Of a stretch of DNA of 31,500 bases, positions 7,668 through 16,153 are shown piece by piece. Each line of letters starts with the position of its first letter. Within the stretch, counting starts at the first letter, position 1. A model generated the notes under the pieces. That model was not told the DNA's origin and did not search any database. It saw only the letters and a list, made by a program, of their open reading frames with translations. A program made the position numbers and the translations under genes. The DNA lies in NCBI GenBank assembly GCA_000434115.1, contig FR894057.1, forward strand, positions 27,086 through 58,585, written 5' to 3'. This DNA is from Roseburia sp. CAG:309. Lineage in GTDB: Bacteria; Bacillota; Clostridia; Lachnospirales; Lachnospiraceae.

Positions 7668-8657
7668 GTGAGAGAAGTAAGTGAATCTGGCAGGCATGGA
7701 AAACGTGTGCTTGCTGTAATGATGATTTTTGTGATGGCTGTGTCATCCGGAACACCAAAAACAGAGGTGTATGCTGAAGAACAGCAGGTATCCCCGGCAG
7801 GGATCAGTGCGGAGGTGGCAGTACCAACCACAGAGCCACAGCCGGAAGCGACGGTAGAGCCGACGGCAGAACCAACAGCTGCCCCACAAAATACACTTGT
7901 GGTAAAAAAGAAAAAATGTTCTTATCCAAAGAAAATTTATGAGGGTCAGCAATTTACATTAAAAGGTACGTTGAAGGCGAATCATAAAATTCAGAAGGTT
8001 GAGGCAAGTATTATTGACGATCAGGGAAAAGATGCTGTGGCAATAAAGAAAAAGGCGAAAAGTAAAAATTTTGATCTGAGTAAGATTGATAATGATATTC
8101 CTTTTTCAAAACTGGATGCCGGAACCTACACCTATGAAGTGAAAGTTTCCGATACGTATGGAAATGAGCGGGTGGCGTTACAGAAAGATTTTAAAGTCAA
8201 AGAGACGACCTGGGCATGGCCGGTAGAAGGCGGTGTAAAAGGAGACGGATTCCATTGTGGGTGCTCGGTACATAGGGGGCGTCATCTTGGCGTTGATGTA
8301 AAAGGAGTTTCCAAGGGAACGGCGATCAAAGCAATTGCAGATGGCACCGTAGTTTATGCAAAATATCACAGTGCAGCAAAACGTGCTTCCTTTGGAAAAT
8401 TAGTGATTGTATATCATGGAAATGGAATTTATTCGTATTATGCGCATTGTAATACGCTGCGATGCAAAGCCGGAGATAAGGTAGAAAAAGGCGATGTCAT
8501 CTCCACGATGGGAGCGACCGGGGCTGCGTATGGAACACATCTTCATCTGGAACTTCGAAAAGGACCGGCATTTTCAGAAAATTATAACAGTTATGATTTT
8601 CTTGATAAATATACATACAAACAGTTTAACCCAATGAAATATCTTACTTATCGATAA
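7668..8657 (+). CDS. Secreted M23-family metalloendopeptidase
   Basis: A 329-residue exported peptidoglycan hydrolase of the lysostaphin/LytM family. It has a signal peptide (residues 1-36, ending VYA/EE), a threonine/proline/glutamate-rich linker (about 52-74), a beta-rich stalk (about 80-178), and the M23 domain (about 182-320). Zinc and catalytic residues are visible: H206 and D210 of HxxxD, H260, and the HLH at 291-293. The domain lacks no key residue, so it should cut peptide cross-bridges in cell-wall peptidoglycan. GTG 7668 is chosen because GGAGG at 7658-7662 sits 5 nt before it and the resulting protein begins with a normal signal peptide. It is a single-gene unit with its own promoter and terminator. 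Confidence 0.88.
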   Translation: MREVSESGRHGKRVLAVMMIFVMAVSSGTPKTEVYAEEQQVSPAGISAEVAVPTTEPQPEATVEPTAEPTAAPQNTLVVKKKKCSYPKKIYEGQQFTLKGTLKANHKIQKVEASIIDDQGKDAVAIKKKAKSKNFDLSKIDNDIPFSKLDAGTYTYEVKVSDTYGNERVALQKDFKVKETTWAWPVEGGVKGDGFHCGCSVHRGRHLGVDVKGVSKGTAIKAIADGTVVYAKYHSAAKRASFGKLVIVYHGNGIYSYYAHCNTLRCKAGDKVEKGDVISTMGATGAAYGTHLHLELRKGPAFSENYNSYDFLDKYTYKQFNPMKYLTYR

Positions 8658-8669
8658 ACGGTAAACGGA

Positions 8670-8705
8670 TTACTCCGTCTCCTCTGTGGGACGGAGTAAA
8701 TTTTT
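8670..8705 (+). terminator. Terminator of the M23 gene embedded in the convergent DUF4364 gene
   Basis: A perfect 10-bp stem (TTACTCCGTC at 8670-8679, complement at 8690-8699) is followed by a T5 tract (8701-8705). The left arm and loop are also the last codons and stop of the minus-strand gene. There is no T-tract on the minus side, so it acts in one direction. Confidence 0.8.
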
Positions 8706-9203
8706 AACAGCGGCAGCATACAGGTCGTCACTGCTTGCCTGCCAGTTATTGCAGATACGGAGGGCGTCTTCTTCATCCGGAACGGATAATTTCAGTTCAA
8801 AGATCGGAACATTTTTTTCCATCAGACTGCATGTAGCAGTATATTCCCCGTTGATATTTTTTGAATAATCACTGATCAGGGTAACCCTCTGTACGATTTC
8901 ATGATTGTTTTCCTGCAAATAATCATCAATTTCCTGACGGATTTCTCTGGATAAAGTATTTCCAAATAATTCCAGCGTCTCCCTGCCGGCAGGTGTGATC
9001 TCATAGTATGCAGTATTGTAAGTGTTGGAACAACGGATCAAATCCGCGTCCAGTAATTCTGCAAAGGCATTCTGGACATTGAAGTAATTTGTGTATTCAT
9101 GTCCGGTAAGATAATCTGAGATCAGTCCGAAGGTCAAAGGGGATTCGATTTCATTGAGTGTATATAAAATAATCAGTTTATAAATAGTAAATGCTTCATT
9201 CAT
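8670..9203 (-). CDS. DUF4364 family protein (winged-helix-like)
   Basis: A 177-residue protein of a Clostridia-specific family (DUF4364). The N-terminal half looks like a winged-helix: helices TIYKLIILYTLNEI and FGLISDYL, then ITPAGRETLELFG, where TxxGRE is typical of the wing and C-terminal helix of PadR/MarR-like regulators. The C-terminal half is a small alpha/beta region (TATCSLMEKN to LKLSVPDEEDALRICNNW). The function is not established; a transcription regulator is likely. Its ATG at 9203 has AAAGGAG upstream and overlaps the end of the radical SAM gene by 8 nt, so the two are probably translated together. Confidence 0.82.
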   Translation of the reverse strand: MNEAFTIYKLIILYTLNEIESPLTFGLISDYLTGHEYTNYFNVQNAFAELLDADLIRCSNTYNTAYYEITPAGRETLELFGNTLSREIRQEIDDYLQENNHEIVQRVTLISDYSKNINGEYTATCSLMEKNVPIFELKLSVPDEEDALRICNNWQASSDDLYAAAVKNLLRPTEETE

Positions 9204-10140
9204 GATTCCTGTACTCCTTTCCTTGCCAGATGTCCTGCTGTTTTAATTGTTTATGGATTTCGTTTAATACTTCACGTTTGCGGCTGCTCCACAAAGGGGC
9301 GAGCAGAAGTTCTTTCGGTCCATCTCCGGTAAGACGGTGAATCGTCATTTCAGGTGGCAGAAGAGCAATTGCCTGTAAGACGAGATCAATGTATTCGTTC
9401 TGCGTGAGTACCGGACACTGACCGGATTCATAAAGAGCTGCGAGGTCTGTCCCATTTAGAATATGCAGCAATTGAATTTTTATGCCATCGCTATGGCAGA
9501 CCGCCACATGTTCCAGTGTGTTGAAAAAATCCCGGCTGTTCTCGCCGGGGAGTCCGGCAATCACATGAGTGACGACTTCTATGCCAAGAGCCTTTAATTG
9601 TGAGATGGCTTTGTCGTATACAGAAAGCGGATATCCACGGCGGATAAACTGCGCGGTGGATTCCCTGCTTGTCTGAAGTCCCAGTTCTACGATCACAGGT
9701 TTGATACGATTGCATTCTTCGAGCAGTTCAAGCACTTCTGACGGCAGACAGTCCGGTCTGGTGGCGATGGAAAGCATGACCACATCCGGATGAGCGAGAG
9801 CTTCTTTATAAAGTGGCTCCAAATAGGAGACCGGTGCGTACGTGTTTGTAAAAGACTGGAAATAGGCGATGAATTTATGACCTACCTGTTTTCTCTTTTT
9901 GATTCCCTCAATTCCCTGTGTGATCTGTTCTGTGACAGAAGAACAGCGGGGAGCGGCAAAATCACCGGAACCATTTCCACTGCAAAAGATACAGCCACGT
10001 GTATCCAGTGTGCCGTCGCGGTTGGGACAAGTCATACCGCCGTCGAGGGAGATTTTATAAACTTTCTCCCCGAAGCGGTGTTTCATTTCATAATCCAAAG
10101 AATGATAGGGCTTTTCTCCCCACATTTTCCGGCTATTCAT
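9196..10140 (-). CDS. TIGR01212-family radical SAM protein (YtqA-like)
   Basis: A 314-residue radical SAM enzyme. The cluster-binding cysteines are visible as CPNRDG ... GCIFC near residues 38-54, a C-x12-C-x2-C layout characteristic of the YtqA/TIGR01212 (YhcC-like) group rather than the classic CxxxCxxC. Further conserved stretches are AYFQSFTNTYAP, ATRPDC, ELGLQT and VTHVIAGLPGE, which form the SAM-binding barrel. The substrate of this group is not well defined. The start overlaps the malic enzyme stop by 8 nt and has only a weak ribosome binding site, pointing to translational coupling. It is the middle gene of the minus-strand operon. Confidence 0.88.
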   Translation of the reverse strand: MNSRKMWGEKPYHSLDYEMKHRFGEKVYKISLDGGMTCPNRDGTLDTRGCIFCSGNGSGDFAAPRCSSVTEQITQGIEGIKKRKQVGHKFIAYFQSFTNTYAPVSYLEPLYKEALAHPDVVMLSIATRPDCLPSEVLELLEECNRIKPVIVELGLQTSRESTAQFIRRGYPLSVYDKAISQLKALGIEVVTHVIAGLPGENSRDFFNTLEHVAVCHSDGIKIQLLHILNGTDLAALYESGQCPVLTQNEYIDLVLQAIALLPPEMTIHRLTGDGPKELLLAPLWSSRKREVLNEIHKQLKQQDIWQGKEYRNHE

Positions 10141-11287
10141 GGATATGTTCTTTTACGGCAGCACTTACAACATCTGCTACGCGGGGATCAAAGGCTTCCG
10201 GAAGAATATTGTCTTCGTTTAACTCTTCTTCCGGTACAAGGGAAGCCAGAGCAAGGGCAGCAGCCAGTTTCATCTCTTCTGTGATCCGGGTGGCGCGTCC
10301 TTCCAGAGCACCTTTGAAGATACCAGGGAAGGCAACAACGTTATTTACCTGATTTGGAAAATCTGAACGACCGGTACCAACTACTTTTGCACCGGCTTTC
10401 TTTGCGAGATCCGGCATAATTTCAGGTGTAGGATTTGCCATCGCAAAAAGAATGGCATCTTTATTCATCGAAGCTACCATTTCTTCGCTGACAATATTAG
10501 GGGCAGATACGCCGACAAATATGTCAGCGCCGACAAAAGCATCTGCCAGTGTGCCGGATCTGCCTTCCAGATTTGTTACTTCCATCATTTCTTTCTGCAT
10601 CCAGTTCAGATCTTTGGAATTTTTGTTTAAGATTCCCGATTTATCACAGAGGGTAAGGTGTGGAAAACCATAGCGGAGAAGGAGTTTGCTGATCGCAATC
10701 CCCGCGGAACCGGCACCGTTTACCACAATTTTACAGTCTTCTTTCTTTTTGCCCGTAACTTTCAGGGCGTTGATGATGCCGGCAAGAACGACGATGGCAG
10801 TTCCATGCTGGTCGTCGTGGAATACCGGGATATCCAAAAGCTCTTTCAAACGGCTTTCTATCTCAAAGCAGCGTGGAGCAGAAATATCTTCCAGATTAAT
10901 GCCACCAAAAGCGGGGGCGATATTTACTACCGTTTTGATGATTTCTTCGGTATCCTGTGTGTCTAAGCAGATTGGAAACGCATTGACATTTCCAAATTCC
11001 TTAAATAATACCGCTTTTCCTTCCATGACCGGCATAGCGGCAGCAGCACCGATGTTTCCGAGGCCCAGTACGGCACTTCCGTCAGAAACGACAGCTACGG
11101 TGTTGGATTTGATCGTATATTGATAAGCAGCTTCCTTATCTTCGGCAATCACTTTACAAGGTTCAGCGACACCCGGAGTATAGGCAAGTGCCAGATCTTC
11201 TCTTGATTTTACTTCGCATTTTGGGGTTGTTTCGATTTTTCCATTCCATTCTTTGTGTAAAGCCAGTGCTTTTTCACTGTTTGTCAT
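10133..11287 (-). CDS. NAD(P)-dependent malic enzyme (oxaloacetate-decarboxylating)
   Basis: Converts malate to pyruvate and CO2 with reduction of NAD(P), linking C4 acids to pyruvate in the cytosol. The 384-residue length fits the short bacterial malic enzymes, with no phosphotransacetylase extension. Visible signatures are AYTPGVAEPC (substrate-binding tyrosine), ISAPRCFEIE and FHDDQHGTA (metal-binding acidic residues), the Rossmann loop GAGSAGIA, and ANPTPEI near the C-terminus. ATG 11287 is chosen because GGAGG lies just upstream; an in-frame ATG at 11335 would add 16 residues lacking homology. It is first in the operon with the radical SAM and DUF4364 genes, driven by the promoter at 11344-11372. 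Confidence 0.93.
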   Translation of the reverse strand: MTNSEKALALHKEWNGKIETTPKCEVKSREDLALAYTPGVAEPCKVIAEDKEAAYQYTIKSNTVAVVSDGSAVLGLGNIGAAAAMPVMEGKAVLFKEFGNVNAFPICLDTQDTEEIIKTVVNIAPAFGGINLEDISAPRCFEIESRLKELLDIPVFHDDQHGTAIVVLAGIINALKVTGKKKEDCKIVVNGAGSAGIAISKLLLRYGFPHLTLCDKSGILNKNSKDLNWMQKEMMEVTNLEGRSGTLADAFVGADIFVGVSAPNIVSEEMVASMNKDAILFAMANPTPEIMPDLAKKAGAKVVGTGRSDFPNQVNNVVAFPGIFKGALEGRATRITEEMKLAAALALASLVPEEELNEDNILPEAFDPRVADVVSAAVKEHIHE

Positions 11288-11343
11288 TGTAATCCTCCGT
11301 TCTTTGTGGGAAAATCCCTGTTCGTTTTTTCGCATACATATTT

Positions 11344-11372
11344 ATATTATCACTTTTTGGCTTGAAAAACAA
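11344..11372 (-). promoter_or_regulatory. Promoter of the malic enzyme operon
   Basis: On the minus strand, TTGTTT (11372-11367) is 17 bp from TAATAT (11349-11344), and TGA precedes the -10 as an extended -10 element. Confidence 0.7.
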
Positions 11373-11401
11373 CAGAAATGGAATTAAAATGATTTAAAGG
11401 G

Positions 11402-11429
11402 TTGTGTATTTTCAAAAAAATGGTACAAT
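11402..11429 (+). promoter_or_regulatory. Promoter of the UDPGP gene (divergent)
   Basis: TTGTGT (11402-11407), 16 bp, TACAAT (11424-11429) with a TGG extended -10. The leader contains a 7-bp hairpin, TGGGATT/AATCCCA at 11455-11475, just before the ribosome binding site. Confidence 0.7.
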
Positions 11430-11488
11430 AAGAATAAGTATCTGTAATCAGGGGTGGGATTCGGAATAAATCCCAATAGAAGGAAAGA

Positions 11489-12727
11489 ATGGAGCAGACT
11501 ATGACTTTAGAAGAGGCAAAGCGGAAATGTGAGCAGGCGGGACAGCAGCATCTGCTGGCATATTATGACGAGCTCACGAAGGAAAATCAGGAGAATCTTC
11601 TGGCGCAGATTGAGAGAATGGATCTTACCCTGTTGGATCTGCTGAAGAAAGATACCACGGAAGTGGAAAAGGGGAAACTGGAACCACTTGGTGCGGTAAC
11701 TCTGGAAGAAATTCAAAAAGAAAAAGACGAATATCGAAAGATGGGGTGCGAAGCAATCCGCGCCGGCAAAGTAGGAGCTGTTCTTTTGGCAGGAGGCCAG
11801 GGAACCCGTCTTGGACTGGATAAACCAAAGGGAATGCTCAATGTAGGGGTACATAAAGAATTATATTTGTTCGAGCAGTTGATCCACAATATTATGGATG
11901 TTGTCAGGGAAACCGGAGTCTGGGTTCCACTTTTCATTATGACAAGTGAAAAAAATAACAAAGATACCGTTGAATTTTTTAAAGAGAAGAAATTTTTTGG
12001 CTATAACGAAGAATATGTATTTTTCTTTGTTCAGCAGATGGCACCGTCGGTTAGTTACGACGGAAAGATTTATATGGAAGAAAAGGGCCGTATCTCCGCA
12101 TCGCCAAATGGAAATGGTGGATGGTTTATTTCGATGGTGCGCGCCGGACTTCTGGATACGGTAAAAAAACTTGGCGTGGAATGGCTTAATGTATTTTCTG
12201 TGGACAATGTGTTACAGAAGATTGCGGATCCGGTATTTGTCGGAGCCGTGCTCAAACATGGCTGTGTATGCGGTTCGAAAGTGGTTGCAAAAGCCGATCC
12301 TTATGAAAAAGTAGGAGTGCTCTGTCTCGAAGACGGCAGACCTTCTATCGTGGAATATTATGAAATGACAGAAGAAATGATACATTTGCGTGACAAACAG
12401 GGAAAATTGTTGTATAATTATGGTGTAATACTAAATTATCTTTTCTCTGTAGCGACACTTGAGAAGATCATGAATGAAAATCTCCCTACCCATATTGTAG
12501 AAAAGAAAATTCCCTATATGGATGCAGAAGGAAATCAGATTAAGCCGGATAAACCAAATGGATACAAGTTTGAGACGCTGGTTCTTGACATGATTCATAT
12601 GATGGACAACTGTCTTTCCTTTGAAGTGGAGAGAGAAAAAGAATTTGCGCCGATTAAAAATGCAACCGGAGTGGATTCTCTGGAAAGTGCCAGAGAATTA
12701 ATGAAAAAAAATGGAATTGTATTTTAG
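11489..12727 (+). CDS. UDPGP-type nucleotidyltransferase (eukaryotic-like UDP-sugar pyrophosphorylase)
   Basis: A 412-residue enzyme of the UDPGP type 1 family, which makes UDP-GlcNAc or UDP-glucose from UTP and the sugar-1-phosphate. This family resembles eukaryotic UAP1/UGP rather than bacterial GlmU/GalU. The nucleotide-binding signature LLAGGQGTRLG with the PKG lysine is at about residues 97-113. Other typical features are FIMTSEKN, SPNGNGG, a VDNVL segment (metal-binding aspartate), and the KFETLVLD loop. The sugar specificity cannot be read from sequence. The ATG at 11489 has AAGGAAAG upstream; ATG 11501 is a less likely alternative. It lies 27 nt before rho and is probably cotranscribed with it. 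Confidence 0.87.
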   Translation: MEQTMTLEEAKRKCEQAGQQHLLAYYDELTKENQENLLAQIERMDLTLLDLLKKDTTEVEKGKLEPLGAVTLEEIQKEKDEYRKMGCEAIRAGKVGAVLLAGGQGTRLGLDKPKGMLNVGVHKELYLFEQLIHNIMDVVRETGVWVPLFIMTSEKNNKDTVEFFKEKKFFGYNEEYVFFFVQQMAPSVSYDGKIYMEEKGRISASPNGNGGWFISMVRAGLLDTVKKLGVEWLNVFSVDNVLQKIADPVFVGAVLKHGCVCGSKVVAKADPYEKVGVLCLEDGRPSIVEYYEMTEEMIHLRDKQGKLLYNYGVILNYLFSVATLEKIMNENLPTHIVEKKIPYMDAEGNQIKPDKPNGYKFETLVLDMIHMMDNCLSFEVEREKEFAPIKNATGVDSLESARELMKKNGIVF

Positions 12728-12754
12728 GGATAAGATTTTAGAAAGGACGATGGA

Positions 12755-14684
12755 ATGGATTTTACAAAATTATCATTAAAAGAACTTCGTGAGATGGCGA
12801 AGGAAAAAGGCCTTAGCGGAATTTCCGCATTACGTAAAGCAGAATTGATTGAGGAATTGAAGAAAGCAGAGATTCTTTCACAGAGTGTCGTTCGTCCGGT
12901 AAAGCCGGCGGATATTCTTAAACCGACAGAACTTCCGGGAAAGAAGACGGAGGAAAAGCCGGCAGAAAAACCGGTAGAAAAACCGGTAGAAAAGAAGAGT
13001 GAACCGGAGAAGGAAAAGAAAGTATATACGTATGTACCTTCCCAGAATAATAATTCAAGAAATTACAGAGGACGCGGTGCATCTTCTCACGGTAATTATC
13101 AAAACAACTACCAGAGCAGCAATTATCAGAGTAATAATTACCAGAATAACAACTACCAGAATGGCGGTCACCAGAACAGCAATTACCAGAATAACAACTA
13201 TCAGAATGGCAGTCATCAGAACAGTAATTACCAGAATAACAATTATCAGAATGGTGGTCATCAGAATAGCAGCTATCAGAATGGCGGTCATAAGAACAAG
13301 TATTACCACAAAAAAAACTACCAAAGAAAAAAATATAAGCAACAATTATCAGAACAATAATTATCATACCAATGCCCAGAATAATGCTCATTATTCTTCG
13401 CAGGAAAATTCGTCGCATGACAATGGATATTCAGAGACAATGCAGGAACATCAGCCATACCGCACGATTGAAGAAGTCATTAAGGCAGGGCTGATCACGA
13501 TTGCCAAAGACCGTCAGGTACTGGATGTACATCCGACGGAAATGAAAGAGCTTGACAGTGGAATTACCAAAAAAGGAATTCTTGAGATCATGCCTGAAGG
13601 CTATGCGTTTATCCGTTGTGACAATTTCCTCCCGGGTGATAATGATGTCTATGTATCACCGGCATTTTTGCGGCGTTTCGGACTTCGTACCGGAGATATT
13701 ATCGAAGGAAATCTTCGTGTTCGTACACAGAATGAAAAATTCAGTGCGCTTTTGTATATGACAAAAGTAAACGAGCGCCCGATCACGTATCTGGCACATC
13801 GTAATAAATTTGAAGATCTGACCCCAATCTTTCCGAATGAAAGAATTCATTTGGAAACAAGCAACTCCGGGGTTTCGATGCGAATGCTGGATTTGATCGC
13901 ACCGATCGGTAAGGGACAGCGTGGTATGATCGTATCGCAGCCAAAAACAGGTAAGACAACATTGTTGAAACAGGTAGCGAGCGCGATCACCCATAACTAT
14001 CCGGATATGCATTTATTGATCCTTCTGATCGATGAGCGTCCGGAGGAAGTAACCGACATCAAAGAATCTATTGCCGGCGAAAAGGTTGAAGTTATTTATT
14101 CGACATTTGACGAACTTCCGGAAAATCATAAACGTGTTTCGGAGATGGTAATTGAGAGAGCAAAACGTCTTGTGGAAGGCGGCGACGATGTTGTAGTACT
14201 GCTTGACAGCATTACCCGTCTGGCGAGAGCATATAACCTCACGGTTACGCCGAGTGGACGTACGCTTTCCGGTGGTCTGGATCCGGCGGCACTTCATATG
14301 CCAAAACGATTCTTCGGTGCGGCGAGAAATATGCGTGAAGGCGGCAGTCTGACGGTACTTGCAACGGCACTGGTTGATACCGGAAGCCGTATGGATGATG
14401 TTGTATTCGAAGAATTTAAGGGAACCGGTAACATGGAACTTGTACTTGACAGACATTTGTCAGAAAAGCGGGTATTCCCGGCGATCGACATTCAGAAATC
14501 CAGTACACGGCGGGAAGATCTGCTCCTTGATCAAAATGAACTGGAAGCCGTATACATTATGCGAAAGGCGTTAGGTGCTTCTCCGAATACTGACGGCAAT
14601 CTGGAACAGATCATTAATTTGTTCCGCAGAACAAAAAACAACAAAGAATTTATTGAAACTATTAAAAAAATCAAACTTCATTAA
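12755..14684 (+). CDS. rho: Transcription termination factor Rho with Q/N-rich insertion; reading frame split by one base
   Basis: Rho is the RNA-dependent ATPase helicase that ends transcription. The first frame (12755-13360) holds a Rho_N domain (LSLKELREMAKEKG), a Lys/Glu/Pro linker and a Gln/Asn/Tyr-rich pentapeptide-repeat region, and stops at 13360. The second frame, one base away, continues the Q/N-rich text (NNYQNNNYH) and encodes the S1-like RNA-binding domain and the full ATPase: Walker A QPKTGKTT near 13938-13962, DERPEEV, Walker B VVVLLDSITRLARAYN, and the C-terminal RREDLL. Removing one A from A8 (13310-13317) or A7 (13327-13333) gives one 642-residue protein. No good ribosome binding site precedes the internal ATG at 13440. 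Options are sequencing error, a true mutation (Rho is dispensable in some Firmicutes), or slippage producing both forms. Start chosen from GAAAGGA 7 nt upstream. Confidence 0.9.
13106..13300 (+). repeat. Thirteen 15-bp units encoding NYQNN-type pentapeptides in Rho
   Basis: Thirteen in-phase units encode variants of NYQNN, NYQNG and (G/S)HQNS. Units 3-11 show a higher 45-bp order: NYQNN, NYQNG, then GHQNS or SHQNS. Because units are multiples of 3, all forward frames stay open here, which makes spurious long frames on both strands. The composition is of the prion-like Q/N type. Confidence 0.95.
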
Positions 14685-14691
14685 AAATTGC

Positions 14692-14720
14692 TTGCATTTT
14701 GTTTGAAGGCGTGGTACAAT
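14692..14720 (+). promoter_or_regulatory. Promoter of rpmE and downstream genes
   Basis: TTGCAT (14692-14697), 17 bp, TACAAT (14715-14720) with a TGG extended -10. It starts 8 bp after the rho stop. Confidence 0.8.
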
Positions 14721-14784
14721 AAAAAAGCTGATTTTGAAAAATGACACATTTTTTTAGTAAAATAGAAGTAGTGAGGTGAAAATC

Positions 14785-14985
14785 ATGAGAGAGGGAATCC
14801 ATCCAGAATATTACCAGGCAAAGGTTGTTTGCAACTGTGGTAATGAATTCGTAACAGGTTCAACAAAGGAAGACATTCATGTTGAAGTATGTTCCAAATG
14901 CCATCCATTCTATACAGGACAGCAGAAGTCCATGGCAGCTCGTGGTGCGATTGATAAGTTCAATCGTAAATATGGCTTGAAATAA
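14785..14985 (+). CDS. rpmE: 50S ribosomal protein L31, zinc-binding form
   Basis: A 66-residue ribosomal protein at the subunit interface. It begins MREGIHPEY, as L31 does, and has the four zinc cysteines: C16 and C18 in CNC, then C36 and C39 in CSKC. This marks the C+ paralogue that is replaced under zinc limitation in some bacteria. ATG 14785 is chosen because GAGGTGA ends 5 nt before it; the upstream in-frame GTG at 14776 is part of that ribosome binding site. It has its own promoter and leads the DUF1385-prmC-prfA cluster, a common Clostridia order. Confidence 0.97.
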   Translation: MREGIHPEYYQAKVVCNCGNEFVTGSTKEDIHVEVCSKCHPFYTGQQKSMAARGAIDKFNRKYGLK

Positions 14986-15007
14986 GCAGAGAATGAACAC
15001 ATAAAGG

Positions 15008-15055
15008 CTCCGCAGGTTTCTGTATCGAAAGGTACTTGAGAACTGCGGAGTTGTT
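15008..15055 (+). other. Structured RNA / weak terminator between rpmE and DUF1385 gene
   Basis: An 8-bp stem CTCCGCAG (15008-15015) / CTGCGGAG (15043-15050) encloses an inner hairpin GTATC-GAAA-GGTAC with a GNRA tetraloop. The tail TTGTTCT is U-poor, so this is a leaky terminator or an RNA-stability element that would reduce downstream expression relative to rpmE. Confidence 0.5.
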
Positions 15056-15106
15056 CTATATAAAGCGGAAATATAACGTGAAGCGGATGCGGAATGGAGG
15101 CAGAAT

Positions 15107-16135
15107 ATGAAATATTCGGGAATTGGCGGACAGGCTGTCATCGAAGGAGTTATGATGAAGGGCAAAAGCCAATATGCTGTTTCTGTGCGAAAGCCAGATG
15201 GACAGATTGAAGTGAAAGTAGAAGATTACAAAAGTCTCAAAGAAAAATACACGATTGCGAAACTCCCGATCATCCGAGGGATTTTTGCCTTTGCAGAATC
15301 CTTGAAGATGGGAATGGGCACATTAAACTATTCAGCAAGTTTTTGGGAAGAGGAAGAAGAAAAGGAAAAAGAAAGTGCAAAAGAGAACCAGAAAACCAAT
15401 GATCTGTGGATGGGACTGGCACTTGTAGCTGCCATCATTGTCGCAATTGGTCTTTTTGTATTACTGCCGTTTTTCATTTCGGAGAAACTTCATAAGATTG
15501 TTCCGTCAATCCAGCTGCGTGGACTGATCGAAGGGGTGATCCGTGTCGCGCTTTTTGTCGGTTACGTAAAAGCAATTTCCCTGCTGGAAGATATCCGCCG
15601 GGTATTTATGTATCACGGTGCCGAGCATAAATGTATTAATTGTATTGAAAACGGAATGGAACTGACGGTTGAAAATGCAAAAAAACAGACGATGGTACAT
15701 AAGCGCTGCGGAACCAGTTTTATGCTGGTCGTAATGTTTGTAAGTATCCTGTTGTTTATGTTTATTTCCGTGCCAAATATGTGGATCCGTATGGTGCTTC
15801 GTATTTTACTGATTCCTGTAATTGCCGGGCTTTCCTATGAATTTATTTCCCTTGCCGGAAAATCTGAGAATCCGGTAGTCAATGTGCTGAGCAAGCCGGG
15901 ATTATGGCTACAGGCACTGACAACGAGAGAACCGGATGACAGTATGCTGGAAGTGGCGATTGCTTCGGTCGAAGCCGTATTTGACTGGCGGGACTTTCTG
16001 GCTCATTATGAGGAAGAAAAGCCGGAAGAAGAGGGCTTTGAAGTAGTTGATGTCGAAGATGAAAACGATGAGATCTTACAGGCACTTGACCGGTATTTTG
16101 ATGAAGCCGCACCGACGGAAGAAAAAGAGCAGTAA
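15107..16135 (+). CDS. DUF1385 family membrane protein (YqhQ-like)
   Basis: A 342-residue integral membrane protein of the DUF1385/YqhQ family. Family signatures are plain: GGQAVIEGVMM at the N-terminus, MYHGAEHK in the middle and HKRCGTSF after it. Transmembrane helices lie at about residues 103-125, 139-158, 205-222 and 226-245. An acidic segment (EEEEEKEKE, about 81-92) precedes the first helix and the C-terminal tail is strongly acidic. The histidine/cysteine motifs suggest metal binding, but the biochemical role is not established. GGAGG lies 7-8 nt before the ATG. Its position between rpmE and prmC is conserved in Clostridia. Confidence 0.9.
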   Translation: MKYSGIGGQAVIEGVMMKGKSQYAVSVRKPDGQIEVKVEDYKSLKEKYTIAKLPIIRGIFAFAESLKMGMGTLNYSASFWEEEEEKEKESAKENQKTNDLWMGLALVAAIIVAIGLFVLLPFFISEKLHKIVPSIQLRGLIEGVIRVALFVGYVKAISLLEDIRRVFMYHGAEHKCINCIENGMELTVENAKKQTMVHKRCGTSFMLVVMFVSILLFMFISVPNMWIRMVLRILLIPVIAGLSYEFISLAGKSENPVVNVLSKPGLWLQALTTREPDDSMLEVAIASVEAVFDWRDFLAHYEEEKPEEEGFEVVDVEDENDEILQALDRYFDEAAPTEEKEQ

Positions 16136-16153
16136 TCTGTCCGGGAGGAACCT

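Noticed and set aside
13106..13300. CRISPR-like periodic repeat
   Set aside because: Units are 15 bp, contiguous, in coding phase and without spacers; they encode pentapeptides of Rho.
12999..13345. Alternative forward frame giving an Arg/Thr/Ile-rich start to the Rho catalytic frame, and a long reverse frame over the same DNA
   Set aside because: Both arise because the 15-bp repeats keep all phases free of stops. The Rho_N domain and good ribosome binding site are in the frame starting at 12755.
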